Positions 21,718 through 33,352 of a DNA stretch of 64,000 nt are shown here, piece after piece; position 1 is the stretch's first letter, and every line of letters begins with the position of its first letter. The notes beneath the pieces were generated by a model. It was not told where the DNA came from, ran no database searches, and worked only from the letters and a program-made list of their open reading frames with translations. The DNA is from Symsagittifera roscoffensis (lineage: Eukaryota > Xenacoelomorpha > Acoela > Convolutidae). The stretch is from positions 28,942,403 to 29,006,402 of the forward strand of contig NC_087067.1 in NCBI RefSeq assembly GCF_963678635.1. Reading direction: 5' to 3'. The position numbers were made by a program, and so were the translations under genes.

Positions 21718-24700
21718 GCAAGCAGATTTCTTCCGGTAGAAGCGCATTTAGGTCTGTGCGAGAGCTGTGAAAGGCTCAAGAATTTTTGACGATGGGGAGG
21801 AGAGGCTTGAAAAAATTGGTATTTTTTCAAGTTCAGCTATTTTGAACATTTTTAGCTCTCCCGAAACCTGGTAATGATCATATCTAGTGCAAGTTTCTGC
21901 GCCGCAGGTTTTTTTGCAAACAAATTCCGTTATTGGGCACACAAAAACAGCGTTGTTTGGCGCGCAGTACACCTCAAAAGCATATATTCGTTCCATGGGC
22001 GTCTTTAAAAAATTTTAATTCGTTAATAAGCCAGATATGCTGATATGCTGATATGCTAAAAAGGTTCAAACAGCCATTGACCCAAAAAAGCAGAACAGCT
22101 CGTATGCTAGTTAATTTCCCTAGTAAATAAATGATCTTGATCTTTAATTGTTTAGATCAAAATTTTCAGCCAGTAGTTTCTGGAAGGACATCAAAGAATC
22201 AGAAGCCACCATGTTCATCTACCTGGGGGAGATCTGCAGATACATCTACGCGCAGCCAATCACAAGCGAGGAAACTCAGCACAAACTCAGACTCATCTTC
22301 GGAGCCGGACTCAAAAAGGAATTGTGGAAGTCGTTTTTGACAAGGTTGACAATGTTAACAATTTTTGACCATTAATTCCAATGAACGCACCTTAATTTTC
22401 ATTGACAACAGGAGCTTAATTATCCTTGATCTGCTGTTGATTTTGGGCCGTATATCAGAAAAGAGCTGGATTTTGTTTTCAGGTTCCAGATTCCGAAAGT
22501 GCTGGAACTCTACGGTTCGACTGAAGGAAACGCCAACACCATCAACTTATCACAGAGGGAGGGCGCATGTGGATTCTTTAGTCGTCTCTTCCCCTCTGTC
22601 TTCCCGATCACACTTGTCAAAGTGGACCCCCAGGGAAGTTTAATAAGAGATGCACAAGGAGTGTGTGTCAAGTGCAAACCAGGTGCGATAAAATTATTTT
22701 AAAAATAACCAATAAAAACTCAGTTGAGTTACCCAGGTCGAGGAACTCACTTTTCATATTTAAAATTGAAAGTCGAGCTCAGTGTCGACGCTCGGCAAAA
22801 AAATTCTCTTTCAAGATAGGTTTTGTTATATCTGGCTTCTGTCTAACGAAGTGAAGCTTAGAATTCTCCGGCCGAGAAAGTCGTAACATACACGAATCCG
22901 GTCAAAACGGTCGAAAAATATATGGCTTCGGTAGATCAAAATTGACCGAAAAGTAGATTTTTACCCAACTTTGGTCGAAACGCCTGAAACATAACTGGAT
23001 TGGTTTGAAGAAAAAACGTGTTGTAGTTTTTGCGCCAACACCGTCGTGCTGAGCCAGTTTTGACTAGGAAAAAGAAACAATTCCATCAAACACATTTTTT
23101 TCATTGCCGGATTAAACCATAAAGTAACTTCACACAACAAATAAAAACTTAGATAGGTTTTTCAGAATAAGTTCTGTGCTTATCTATAATTGCGTGATTT
23201 AATCTCGTTAAATCATACTCTAGTATTCGACTTTTTCCTCGCCGAGCAGTTTATGATTTACATTTGTAAACCAAGAGAGGCCAAACCCGGAGGGTGACTA
23301 CTAAAACATATCTAGATTGTTTATCAGGTGAGCCAGGTCAAGTAGTGGGCAAAATCATTGCGAATGACGCTATCAGCAAGTTCGACGGATATGTTGCGAA
23401 GGACGAGACGCAGAAGAAGATAGCGAGAGATGTGTTCAGGAAGGGGGACCTGGCATTCCTCTCGGGGGACACTCTGGTCATGGACAGGGAGGGCTTTCTC
23501 TTCTTCAAGGACAGAACGGGGGACACTTTCAGGTGGAAGGGGGAGAATGTTTCCACTACAGGTAATTCAAATGGCCTCTCTTTTTCTACTCTCACCAACC
23601 CCTCTCTAATATTGATAGATGTTTATAAAAAAGTCTTCTGCATTCTCCACATCAATATGCCTATCCTGTGACTGTTGTGTGGCAAAACTGCAGAATCGGC
23701 AGACAGGGAAATCCATGAGAAAAAAATCAATTTAGTGTATTCCACTACAAGGCTGATTTTGTTTGATCTTCTCTCGGGTGTGGAATCCAGAGATGTATGA
23801 AGCGACAACTCGTAACCGGAGACCATTTGTAAGAGACGGCAATTCGTAACAATAATTTAAGGGGCAAACAATAATTTATGCGAATATTCCTCTCGTGCCG
23901 AATGTATTTCACTTGCCATTGCCTTGTTTCGCATTGTCGCCTGTTACGAACTGACGCCTATTACGAACTCCATTACGAGGCCAAACTGAGTATTTTGTGA
24001 ATTTAAAGCGAATTCCACGACACAGACGCTCCCTTTCTTCTTATTTTGTTCTTTCATTTTCTTTGAGCGTTCCGATAAAACTTTAAAATGTTTGAAGATT
24101 TGTCTCTTGAATCCAGGAGCCTACCGACACAATATTGTGCGCATATCCAGTGCATAGTTTGGCCTCATAATTAATCGTCTGTTACAAATTGTCGCCCTGC
24201 CCCAGAGATGAATGGAAAACACATAGTGCAGCTCCAAATGACACCTCAATTTGTACCTATAGTTAGAGTACACCCAGCAATTGAAAAAACTTGCTCTCCA
24301 CGTTTGTGTCGTTTTTTCTCCAATTATTCAAGATATAGGGTTGAAATTTCGTTAAAGGCCGAACAAAGTTATTTGAAAAAGCTAGCTTGAACGACATCTT
24401 GTTTTGAAGGCGTAAAACAGATATTAATTTATGACAAGTCTAAGCGGAAATCTTTCCGTGGAAACATACTGGCAGACAACACAAAGAATATGAGTTTATT
24501 GGCTCGGATAACTTTATTGCGAAGCTGACGAGCTTGCATTAATCTTCATGCCACAGAAACTTGGCTGACGAAAGTTGAAATATTTACTTGGTTTGGCGTG
24601 AAACATGACTAAAAAAATGTAGAGATTTTCTTCACTGAAGATTGAAATAATCCTAAAAAAATTATCCCGCTAATATTTTTGAAAAATAGTTGCTGCAATC

Positions 24701-27700
24701 TATATTCAAAATTCTCATCAGCAAATCTATCTGTAAATTTTGTCAAACCTTCTGGGATAAAAGCCCGAGACCTTTAAATGTCGGTCTATCATTTTTCCGT
24801 GGCAGAAAGAGTCGGGCAAGCGCATGAACTTTGCAAAGAACAAATTTGAGCACAAACAAAATAATTTGTGATGTCTGTTAATACGTTCTCACAGCAAGAT
24901 CCCATCTAAAAATAGTTATGGTTACATGGTTATTTGATGCCTTGAAAACTAACTTTGTAAACTCTTTACTCTTAACCTTTTCCTTTAACTCTTTCCAGTT
25001 AATTTCATTCAGCATGTTACAAAATTCAAGCCTATTTCTAAAAAACTTGCAGACAAACAACAAAAAGTGATCGGGTAGAATGTCAAAATCAACATCTGGT
25101 AGAATGTCAAAATCATATTCTACGCCTAGTCAAAATAAAATCTATTTAATTTAAGGTTATAATTGGAACATTTCAGGCTAGAGGAGTATATTTAAAGGGA
25201 AAAAATATCAAAATATGTTTAAGAGTCTTCATTTTAAAATGAAATTCACAACAGTTTTTATATAGTGATTTTCCAATGATTGTGTAATTTCCATGACAAA
25301 AACATCCAAATGACCCAAAATTTGAAATGATAGTGCAATAAGTCGACTGAAATAGATTCATAAACGGCTCTGCTTTCCTTTAAAATTTTGTTCCTGGATT
25401 TTTTTGTTGGTTTTTCATTCACCCAGATTTGTCTTGATAAAAAATCATTAATGCATTAAAACCTATCACACGGATTTTTTCACGAATTTTTTTATTCAGT
25501 TTCTGGGACCGTCAGAAGCCTTGAGTTGTGTTTTTGATCAACGATTTATCTTCATTTGTCATTTGACCTAGAATTTCCTTTTCTCGACAACAACTATTTT
25601 TGATGTTACAAAAGAGATGAAAAAACGAGAAACAAAAGTTATGTTAAATTAATGGCCATTCGAAGGTTTTCAAATTGTTTGCAGCAGCTTCCATGCTGAT
25701 TTTTTGTCATAATAAAAAGGCAATAACCGAATGAAAAAACTTTCGGGCGAATAAGACGAGTCTTTATCACGAATTCGCAGAACTAAGACCAAAGTTGAGC
25801 TATTTTACAGCGATTTCTACTCTGAGACTACAGCCATCAATTTTGTGGTTAATTTTATTTCACCAATTAATTGTCAATGTTTTAAACATATTTGTGACCT
25901 GGGTGACAAATCAGGAACAAAAATTACCTTGAAAACTACAAATATTTATTGAATTCTCCCATCTGAAACAATTTCAAACTGTTCGAACACAGCGTTTTTG
26001 GACAGCAGGAATAAAGCGTTTTTCTTAAATTGGACCACACGAAAAGAGCGTACGTAGAATGAAACTAAATTTTTGCTGCTTGCCAACAATGCTCGAGTGA
26101 ACGCAATTGACTTGAATACAAACAAGACTGCTCGTATCAAGGCAAAGCCCTGAATGTTCCGACAGCCTTTTAAGGTTTATCGAGCAGTGGTAACATAAAG
26201 AAATTAAATGTAATAAAAGAAACAAAATTTTTTTTCTCTAAAATTTGAATTTTTTAAACAAAATCATCCCCCCACACGCCATACAAAGAACAAAAGACTA
26301 GATTTTGCTCATTGCTAACGAATAAATTACGACAAATAAGCTTCTTTCAACCATTTGGAACGATTTCTAAGACGGATTAAATCTCCGCTCACGCGTTAAT
26401 AGCGCAAAATATATCGCGCGTTAATTGTCCCAAATTGGCCAAAATGGCAATCTTTAAACAAAAAATTATCACAGGTAAAAAATCTTTTCAAATTTAAGCT
26501 CCAGACAACAATACTCTTTGAATGATATAGAAAAAAATCCGTCAAAAATGGCTAGTTAAAAAGTCGACATTTGTCTGAAGAAAAAAAAACCCACCCCGAG
26601 CGCAAATATTCCGTTACTTTTGTATCGAAAGTCGGAACAACAAGACTGCTCGTATCAGGGCGAAGCCCTGATTGTTCCGACGGCCTTCTAAGGTCTATGG
26701 AGCAGTAACAACATGAAAAAAGTCAAATGTAAATGAATAAAATTAAATTTTTTAGTTTAATTTGAGATTTTTTGTAAATACATCCCCCCACACGCCATAT
26801 TAGGTACAAAGCGATAGATTTTCCTGCTATTAGCAAATCAATTATCACATTTAAGCACTTTCAACAAAGTTGGAACAATTTTTAAGACGGATTAAATCTC
26901 CGCTTACGCGTTAATAGCGCGAAATATATCGCGCGTTAATTGTCCCAAATTGGCCAAAATGGCAATTCTTAAACCCCCATAACTTTACAAAAAATGATCA
27001 CAGGTGAAATGTTTTTTTTTTTCAAAATTAGGCTCAGGACAACAAAAACTTTCGAATGATATTTTAAAAAATCCGTCAAAAATGGCTAGTTAAAAAGTCG
27101 AAATTTGTCTGAAGAAAAAAAACCCACCCCGAGCACAAATACTCTGTTACTTTCCTTACGAAAGTCGGAACAATAAGCTTGTGATTAGATGTAGAGACTA
27201 TGCACCGTGCTGAATTAGTAATATGTGGAATCAGATTAAAGAGAAGAGAACCTTTTAAAAAAAATCTATTATTTTTGGACCCGATTATCAAAAAAGCACT
27301 AAATATGGCCTTATTTTTGACAGAACTTCCGACTGATACCAAAAAAATATCAAAGCTTATGGTTCTCCAATCCATGTATGTCATCGACGTCCGCTAAGGT
27401 CTATTTTTTCGGGGGCTCCGGCGCTTTGCGGACTTCTTCCATTTTTATTATACCATATTTCCGGAAGTAGTGTTATTATGAGTATTATTGCTACTTTTTT
27501 GTTCTGTGTTCCGTAGAAGTGGAGGCAGTAATGTTTCCGGCTGTGGGCCACAAAGATGTGATCGTGTTCGGAGTGGAGTTGCCGCATTGCGACGGGCGGG
27601 CGGGCATGGCAGCCATACTGGATGATCAAAAAGACCTCGACCTGTCACTTCTCACAGTCGTCATCAACAGAGTGAGCAGTGACGCATTGCATTTGAAAAA

Positions 27701-28648
27701 TTAACATTTTCTCGACTTTTTTTTTCAAACTAACTCAGTTTCTTTGCTCTCCTAGGAAAAAAAGGAAAAAAGATACACTTGGGTGCAGGGGCGGATCTAG
27801 GATTTTCTCGAGGGGGGGGGGCGGATTTTCAAAAAATTTTCCAAAATTTTGACGACTTTTTTTTTTTTAGGTCGACCAAATTGATTTTTCGAGCTCTCCC
27901 AAAGCACTGTTTTGCCCCTATTTTTGCCCGTTTTTGGGCACTTTTTGAAAAATTTTGACAAAAAAATAGCGTTTTTTTGGCGCGCGCTCCCCCTCAAAGT
28001 TAGTATATATTGGCGCCAAAGGCGCCTTTAGAAAAATTTTAGGGTCGGTCGGCCAAAAAGGGATTTCTGAAAAAGTATCAAAGAGGGACCCTTTGGGTCG
28101 GCAGGGGGTCGAATCCCTGAGGGGGGGCTCCGCCCCCCCCCCCTAAATCCGCCCCTGCTTGGGTGTTTTTGAAAGATTTTGACACTAAAAAATTGAGTGT
28201 TTCACCGCTTTTCCCTTCCAAAACTTCGCTCCTGATTGTGGTTGATATGCAACTCTGTTTTTTCCACTTAGACTCATCGAAAACCTAGTAAAGCCTAGTA
28301 AAAGGAAAGCCTAGTAAACAAAAAATCTATGTGAAGAATTATAAAGCCATAAAATTACTAAAAAGTGAAATGAAAGGCCAACGTTTTGCAGACTTAACAA
28401 GTTTTATCCATTTTCAGAATCTGGCTTCGTATGCGCGGCCTCTTTTCCTTCGTCTGCTAGACCAAAGTGAGCACTACTTGACGGGCACTTACAAACTGAA
28501 GAAGACAGAACTTGTCAAGGAGGGTTTTCTAGACGTACCCGCCGAACACCTCGAAAGCGTCTATTACTACGACATGAAAACTAAACAGTACTTGCAAATG
28601 GACGAGCAAGTTAAACAGAAAATAGTCGACGGAGAAATCAAATTCTGA
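21437..28648 (+). CDS. SLC27A: Fatty-acid transport protein / very-long-chain acyl-CoA synthetase, C-terminal two thirds (version 2)
   Basis: Six exons (21437-21717, 22156-22344, 22483-22682, 23328-23561, 27517-27671, 28418-28648) join in phase to 1,290 nt, giving 429 residues and a TGA stop. In order they encode the AMP-binding motif (TSGTTGLPK), [47 protein letters not shown] and [16 protein letters not shown], whose Lys lies in the lid region used for adenylation. The order and spacing match FATP1/FATP4-type proteins (about 640 residues in the family), so roughly 210 N-terminal residues are missing. Family role: ATP-dependent activation of long and very long fatty acids at ER or plasma membrane, coupled to uptake. 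The first intron is GC-AG. The intron before exon e is about 4 kb and full of repeats. No nearby AATAAA follows the stop. Confidence 0.93.
21780..21886. other. Micro-inversion relative to version 1
   Basis: Reverse-complement counterpart of 7,480-7,590, with flanks colinear on both sides. Confidence 0.85.
22156..22344 (+). CDS. SLC27A: SLC27A version 2, exon b
   Basis: Encodes FSASSFWKD to LWKSFLTR. Version 1 ends LWKSFLQR. The acceptor is TTTAG|ATC and the donor ACAAG|GTTGAC. Confidence 0.9.
22483..22682 (+). CDS. SLC27A: SLC27A version 2, exon c
   Basis: Encodes [16 protein letters not shown] and [12 protein letters not shown] (version 1 has GFTSR). It lies between TTTTCAG| and CCAG|GTGCGA. 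Confidence 0.9.
23328..23561 (+). CDS. SLC27A: SLC27A version 2, exon d
   Basis: Carries the FATP hallmark [17 protein letters not shown]. At the protein level it appears identical to version 1. The donor is CTACAG|GTAATT. Confidence 0.92.
23796..24202. mobile_element. hAT-like non-autonomous element with a nested MITE
   Basis: The 407-bp insertion is flanked by CAGAGATG on both sides (8 bp). The ends carry GCGACAACTCGTAAC and the inverse of GTTACAAATTGTCGC. Inside, 23,972-24,171 has its own inverted ends (ATTACGAGGCCAAAC / GTTTGGCCTCATAAT) and belongs to the family at 30,180-30,377. Version 1 lacks it. Confidence 0.75.
24203..26127. other. Intron of SLC27A, diverged counterpart of 10,702-13,828
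   Basis: Alignable only in patches with version 1. A short direct repeat of GGTAGAATGTCAAAATCA lies at about 25,075-25,115. No exon was recognised. Confidence 0.5.
26122..27180 (+). repeat. Two tandem copies of a repeat of about 530 bp
   Basis: Copies at about 26,122-26,640 and 26,641-27,173. Each starts near CAAGACTGCTCGTATCA and passes a CGCGTTAATAGCGC / ATATCGCGCGTTAATTG segment. Each ends with CCACCCCGAGC and GAAAGTCGGAACAA. An inverted copy lies at 5,365-5,895. Confidence 0.8.
27517..27671 (+). CDS. SLC27A: SLC27A exon e
   Basis: The acceptor is CCGTAG|AAGTGG and completes the Glu of STTEVEA. It encodes [17 protein letters not shown], the conserved GxEG-like block of FATPs (here CDGRAGMA). 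The donor is AACAGA|GTGAGC. It is in phase with exon d of version 2. No version 1 counterpart exists before the gap. Confidence 0.9.
27786..28157. mobile_element. hAT-type MITE, 372 bp, perfect 8-bp target duplication
   Basis: The ends are CAGGGGCGGATCTAGG and the inverse of CCTAAATCCGCCCCTG. It is flanked by CTTGGGTG on both sides. CAGGGG-type termini plus an 8-bp duplication are the hAT signature. Long G and C runs form the arms. It sits in the intron between exons e and f and is non-coding. Confidence 0.9.
28418..28648 (+). CDS. SLC27A: SLC27A exon f (C terminus)
   Basis: The acceptor is CATTTTCAG|AATCTG. It encodes [26 protein letters not shown] and a tail ending in GEIKF and TGA, which matches the C-terminal pattern of FATPs. 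It starts in phase 0 after exon e. Confidence 0.93.
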   Translation, partial: NLASYARPLFLRLLDQSEHYLTGTYKLKKTELVKEGFLDVPAEHLESVYYYDMKTKQYLQMDEQVKQKIVDGEIKF

Positions 28649-29285
28649 AAATACCTAAAACACATAAGGTTTAAAAGAACTCGATGATGTAATCACAGGT
28701 GCTAGATATAATTTTCTTCAATTTCTTTAAAATCAGTGTCCTCTGATTTTTTCATCAGCCTTGAGATTTCGAAATGCTGAAATTTAACCAAAACAAAATC
28801 ACGCAAATGTTTTTCGCATGTATGACGGACGGCAATTTTGAGAACCTAAAAACTTTTTTGTTTAGGTTCTTTTTGCCAATTACGGTTCCTGCAAAGTCCA
28901 ACAGTAGCTCATCATTTGGAGCTATTGTGAAGGCTGATATGAGTTTTCTGACATGAAAGATATGTACAATTTGTGTCTTATTTAAAAGGTGTAAAATTGG
29001 CGCTGAGGTTTTTGGACATTTGTTGGTTTTACCATTGCCTCCAGATATTCGGCTATTATCCTTGCCTAGTCGTGACTAGGTTCTGAATTGTGACAGGGTT
29101 CTTAGGATCGCATTTCTGTGGTATGGTTCGTTTTTTTCCCGAATGAACAACAGTTGGTCATAACTGGGTGTTATTACCAGCGCAATTCCGAGAACGCTCC
29201 CTTTCATTCTGTGTCGCGGGGATTTCTACGTCGAACTGGCCTGAAAGTTCACGTTTTTCGATTATCAAAAAAAAATTTGTTCATC
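28649..29285. other. 3' flank of SLC27A, no gene seen
   Basis: Probably 3' UTR followed by intergenic sequence. I saw no AATAAA close to the stop. Confidence 0.4.
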
Positions 29286-29985
29286 GCCCCTCATAAAGGA
29301 AATGGCAGATTTCGCCTCCAATATTCCATACACAGTCCCGTAATGAAAGCGGGGCGAAATGTGTGGGGCGCGAAATTTGCCTTTAAAATTAAGAGGGGTG
29401 AAAACTGTGAGTGGGAAAAATTCTCGACTCGAGATGCAGACTGGAGTTTAATTTTTAGACTAGATTATTTCATGAATTTCATGACACGGATCTTGACTTT
29501 ACCATATCTATTTTTTTAAATCAAAAATTTCAAATAATAAAAATAAAATTAACCTAAATTTAAAAAACAAAATCTGATTATAAAGATATGGGAAAGTCAA
29601 GAACCGTAACTGAAATAATTTTAACTAAACGAGGTTTTAAGTCGCATTTTGTACCTTGGGTTTAAAATTTTGTGGAGAGCATCACTATAACGAGCACTAC
29701 CTAAGTCACCACCTTCACTGCACTCTCTGACTCTTAAGCAAAACAGACTAGCTGAGATCTAACTCACGCAAAGTTTACCACTCTTGCAATTTTAAGCGCA
29801 GCAGAGCCATTGCTTGCTTTCTTGGATTTCGCACGTTTTGATTCTCGCGCACCTAGCCCCTTTCAATTTCAAATTTAAATTTCGCCCCCCACCCATTTCG
29901 CCCCTCACCCATTTCGCCGCACGTTTATTGTGAAACTGTGGGTGGAATATTCGGTGCGAAACGCGCCACTGTGTTTAGGAGGGGC
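29286..29985. mobile_element. Foldback-type element with inverted arms of about 150 bp
   Basis: The left arm (29,286 to about 29,430) and the right arm (about 29,830-29,985) are imperfect inverses. Shared landmarks are GCCCCTC at the tip, AATATTCCA, ACAGT and GGGGCGAAATG. The middle (about 400 bp) has no coding signal. No clear target duplication was seen. Confidence 0.6.
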
Positions 29986-30179
29986 AAAGTAAGTGTAGAC
30001 CACTTTTTTCATTGCAGCTAATGGTCAAGAGATAGTTACGTGTCAATTTATGTCTCAAAAGAAGGTTGTTTTTTGAAGCTTCCGGATATCGCTCAAACTG
30101 ATTTTTAGCAAAAAACTTGTTTAAACTGTTTTTGATTTGTTCATAGAGATAAAGATGGTATTTCTAAGCACCAATGGGC

Positions 30180-30377
30180 ATTACGAGGCCAAACTGTATA
30201 TTTTTTAATTGTGAGCTGATTCCGCAAAAAGGGCGCTCTTTTTTTTCTTCTTTTGTTATTTCGTTTTTTTTTAATCTTATCGTCAATTTATTTACATATT
30301 TCAATCTTGTTTTGAATTCCAGAGACCAACAAACACCGAATTGCGCGCGTTTCCAGTACAAAGTTTTGCCTCGTAAT
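30180..30377. mobile_element. Small MITE, 198 bp
   Basis: The ends are ATTACGAGGCCAAAC and GTTTTGCCTCGTAAT, inverted to each other. The same family is nested at 23,972-24,171 (200 bp). Confidence 0.7.
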
Positions 30378-31872
30378 AGGAAAATTTGGGAGAAGCGAGG
30401 AAAAATCCAGATGCTACATCTATTCGAGCCTTTTCAGTCTTGATTTGACCTGCAAAATAAGTCTGGAAAAAAACTTATTTGTATCAAAAAAGTCTGAAAG
30501 GGTCGGATTAACAAAACAAGAAAGCCGCTTCTTCAAAAAATCGAAAAAACATTCAAAAATGTCGAAAAACTACATGTATCAAAATAAATAAGACTAGTTT
30601 TGAAACAAAAACATGCCAAGAAAATAATTTGTGAAAAAGCATCAAAAAAATTACTACAAAACCGAGGTTACAAAGCCGAAAATACTTCAGCAGAAACCAT
30701 TTAAGTCGAAAAAAATATCAGCAAGACTTACGACTCTTGCAAATTTTTAAAATCTCCTCATCCTTCCATACATAATTTGACCTTACAACTTTGTCCACTT
30801 ATTAAATGAAACAAAATGAAACAACTAAGCAGATATATTTAAAACCGATACCTAAAACGTTAAAAAAAGAAAGTAAAAAATCAAACATGTTTAAGACTAG
30901 TGAAAAGTGATCAAGACCCATCACCCTCAAACCACACACATGTACACAAAAACTTTTTTTTCGCTCTTAGAAAGACGCAAAATGGGGCGAGTAAATTGAT
31001 ATAATATGGGGCAAGACCTATCAAAGCAAAAAGAGAGGGAAAAGAAAAAAATCGTTTTTGAACAAATCGAGTTGGTATAATAGCAACCATCCTACAAAAA
31101 TTAAATTTTGAAGACAGATAAGATAAATACAACGCGAACACGCACTTAAAAAATTTGTCACGGTTGAATGTTTACTACAATTTGACAACAAAGGTCGTCA
31201 TCAAAATTATTAAACGAACTAAAACCAAATCATGTTTTTTAAATGAAACATCGAAAGAAAATAGTTTTTAAAAAATTTCTTAAAAAAATAATTTTCATGT
31301 TTATTTTGTAAATTTTATCAAAAAGCTTTAAAAATAGTCTTTTTTAGCTTTTTTGTTAGATTTATACTGTTATCATTTGATATCAATAAATAAAAAATTT
31401 AAAAAACAGTAGAAAAAGAAGCCGACAGAAACAAGGCCGACCAATTTTGGCGCCTAAAACGACCGACTTATTCCAGCACAGATAATAATTGATTTGCAAC
31501 TGACTGCGTTCACTTTCAACAAATGCAAACAGTACATTCCAATCATGCTATTAAATTAGTATTTTTCACATTTATCATCTGTTCATTCTGTGAACAAAAT
31601 TCTTCACTCCAAAAAAATCTAGTGCCCTGTTTCAACACCCTTGCTTATTGAAAGGGTAAAAAAAAAGTGGTTTTTACTTGTTTGCACAGGGGCAACGCAG
31701 TTAGTTACACCAAATTAGACGTGAGATTATATACAAAGCTCCGGTGTAAGCAAAACAAAAATAATTGACTATTTTACTCCAGGCGAAGAAATCAATAAAA
31801 AACAGGGTTTTTTCTATTTTTTTTGATCAGATAAAACCACGATTTAAATATTTCATGGAGCAACGCGGCGAA
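30378..31872. other. AT-rich intergenic sequence, nothing recognised
   Basis: Short frames only, with many A and T homopolymers and no repeat pair or domain that I could support. Confidence 0.4.
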
Positions 31873-33352
31873 AGTTTGCACAATTTGAGATAATAAGTGT
31901 AATCCAATTGCAGGGTGAAATTTGCACCATTTAAGATAATAAGTGTAATCCAATTGCAGGGTGAAAATTGAAACAACTACAAAAAATCGCCTATCAAAAA
32001 TTCCAGAGGCGACTTAAATATTTATATATATTGCAGACGGATGAAACAGTCCAAAGATCTGCCTCAATTTCAATCATGAAGATTAACAAAACTTAAATCT
32101 TTTTTGGCAAGATCCACAATAAAACCAGAAAAGGACATTTCATTAGAAAACTAAAGAGATACACGCGGTCCTAAATTATAACCTTCACATTTTTCACGTG
32201 TTTTTCATATTTATTTGTTTATTAGTTTTTTTTATATTTTACGAGAAAAAAACTAATAGAACAAAAGAATCGAAAAATAAGGACAGTAGTACAAAATCCG
32301 ATCATAGTTAAGAAAAATACAGCATTTTTTTTAAGTAGTGTCGCTTTTTCTGCGCGATGAAATCAAGAACTGAACAAAAAAATATTCGACAGATATAGTA
32401 AAATCAGCCAAATAAAATCAGCAAATACAAATAAAACGAAAAAATTAACCGTTTTTTTAGATTTTTTTAGTTTTTGAATCCGATGGGCGCTACAATCTCA
32501 AAAACCTAACTTTACTCGAGCTTACTTGAGGTTTCACGGCTTAATTTAGGCTACTGTGGCTTTTATATTATTAAAATAACGTATTGTAAGCCAGCTCTCT
32601 CGCTTTATTTGCTCGAATTAGGACTAGCAACCAAAAATTTTAAACCCGTTCTACCAATACTGAGGCAACTCTTTGAAAGACTGTTGGTTCTTTGAAAGAC
32701 TAGACCGTCGTTGTCAATTTTTTCTTGTCGTTTGAATGAAGACTCAAGCCTTTTAAAATAATATATCACTGGACAAATTTAATTGATTATTTGTGGTACC
32801 TGATTTTGCGTCAAAAAATGAAAAAATAAAACTAACTCGAATAAAAAGTTATGTTTTTCCAAAATATGGAACAAAAAAGTTATCTGAAGGTATCTTCCAG
32901 ACTTTCCAATCACCAACAGAAGTATTAACGACACGTTCTCCGACAAATATAGAAAAAAAAATCGCATTTCACAAAATCAAAAAAATAATATCATTTACAC
33001 TCAATTTTGGTTTCAATTTTTTCAAGCAGAAAAACGACTTCGAATAATTTGAGGCATACGGCTTTAATCATTGCTTTTTATGACTACTAGGAAACTGAAC
33101 AGATAAAAAAAATTATTGCATAATTTAAAAAAACTCTTCAAAAACAGTAAGTTTTACAAAAAAAATATTTAACCTAATTAGCTGCACAGTTACACAGGCG
33201 AAGCAAAGCTTCGCACCAATTGCTATACAACGCAAACATACAAAAAAGTAAAGAAAATGAAAAAATTGTGTTTCAAGAAATAAATTTTCGTAAGTTTCGA
33301 AAAAAATTGAAATCAACTACAATGAAATTTGATTTCAATTTTGCACAATTCA
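31873..33352. repeat. 1,480-bp tandem duplication, unit 1
   Basis: Starts at GTTTGCACAATTTGAG and contains, at 31,889-31,967, a direct repeat (period 47) of GATAATAAGTGTAATCCAA. It differs from unit 2 by only a handful of bases. The small frames inside occur in both units but match nothing I know. Confidence 0.93.

Larger units (their letters stand above)
14029..26127. repeat. Large segmental duplication, version 2
   Basis: Direct-orientation counterpart of 1-13,828. It carries its own insertions at 19,859-21,324 and 23,796-24,202, a small ATTAATAGGT array at 18,655 and the inverted block at 21,780. It lacks about 100 bp corresponding to about 6,890-6,985. It runs on without a gap into the last SLC27A exons. 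Confidence 0.92.
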
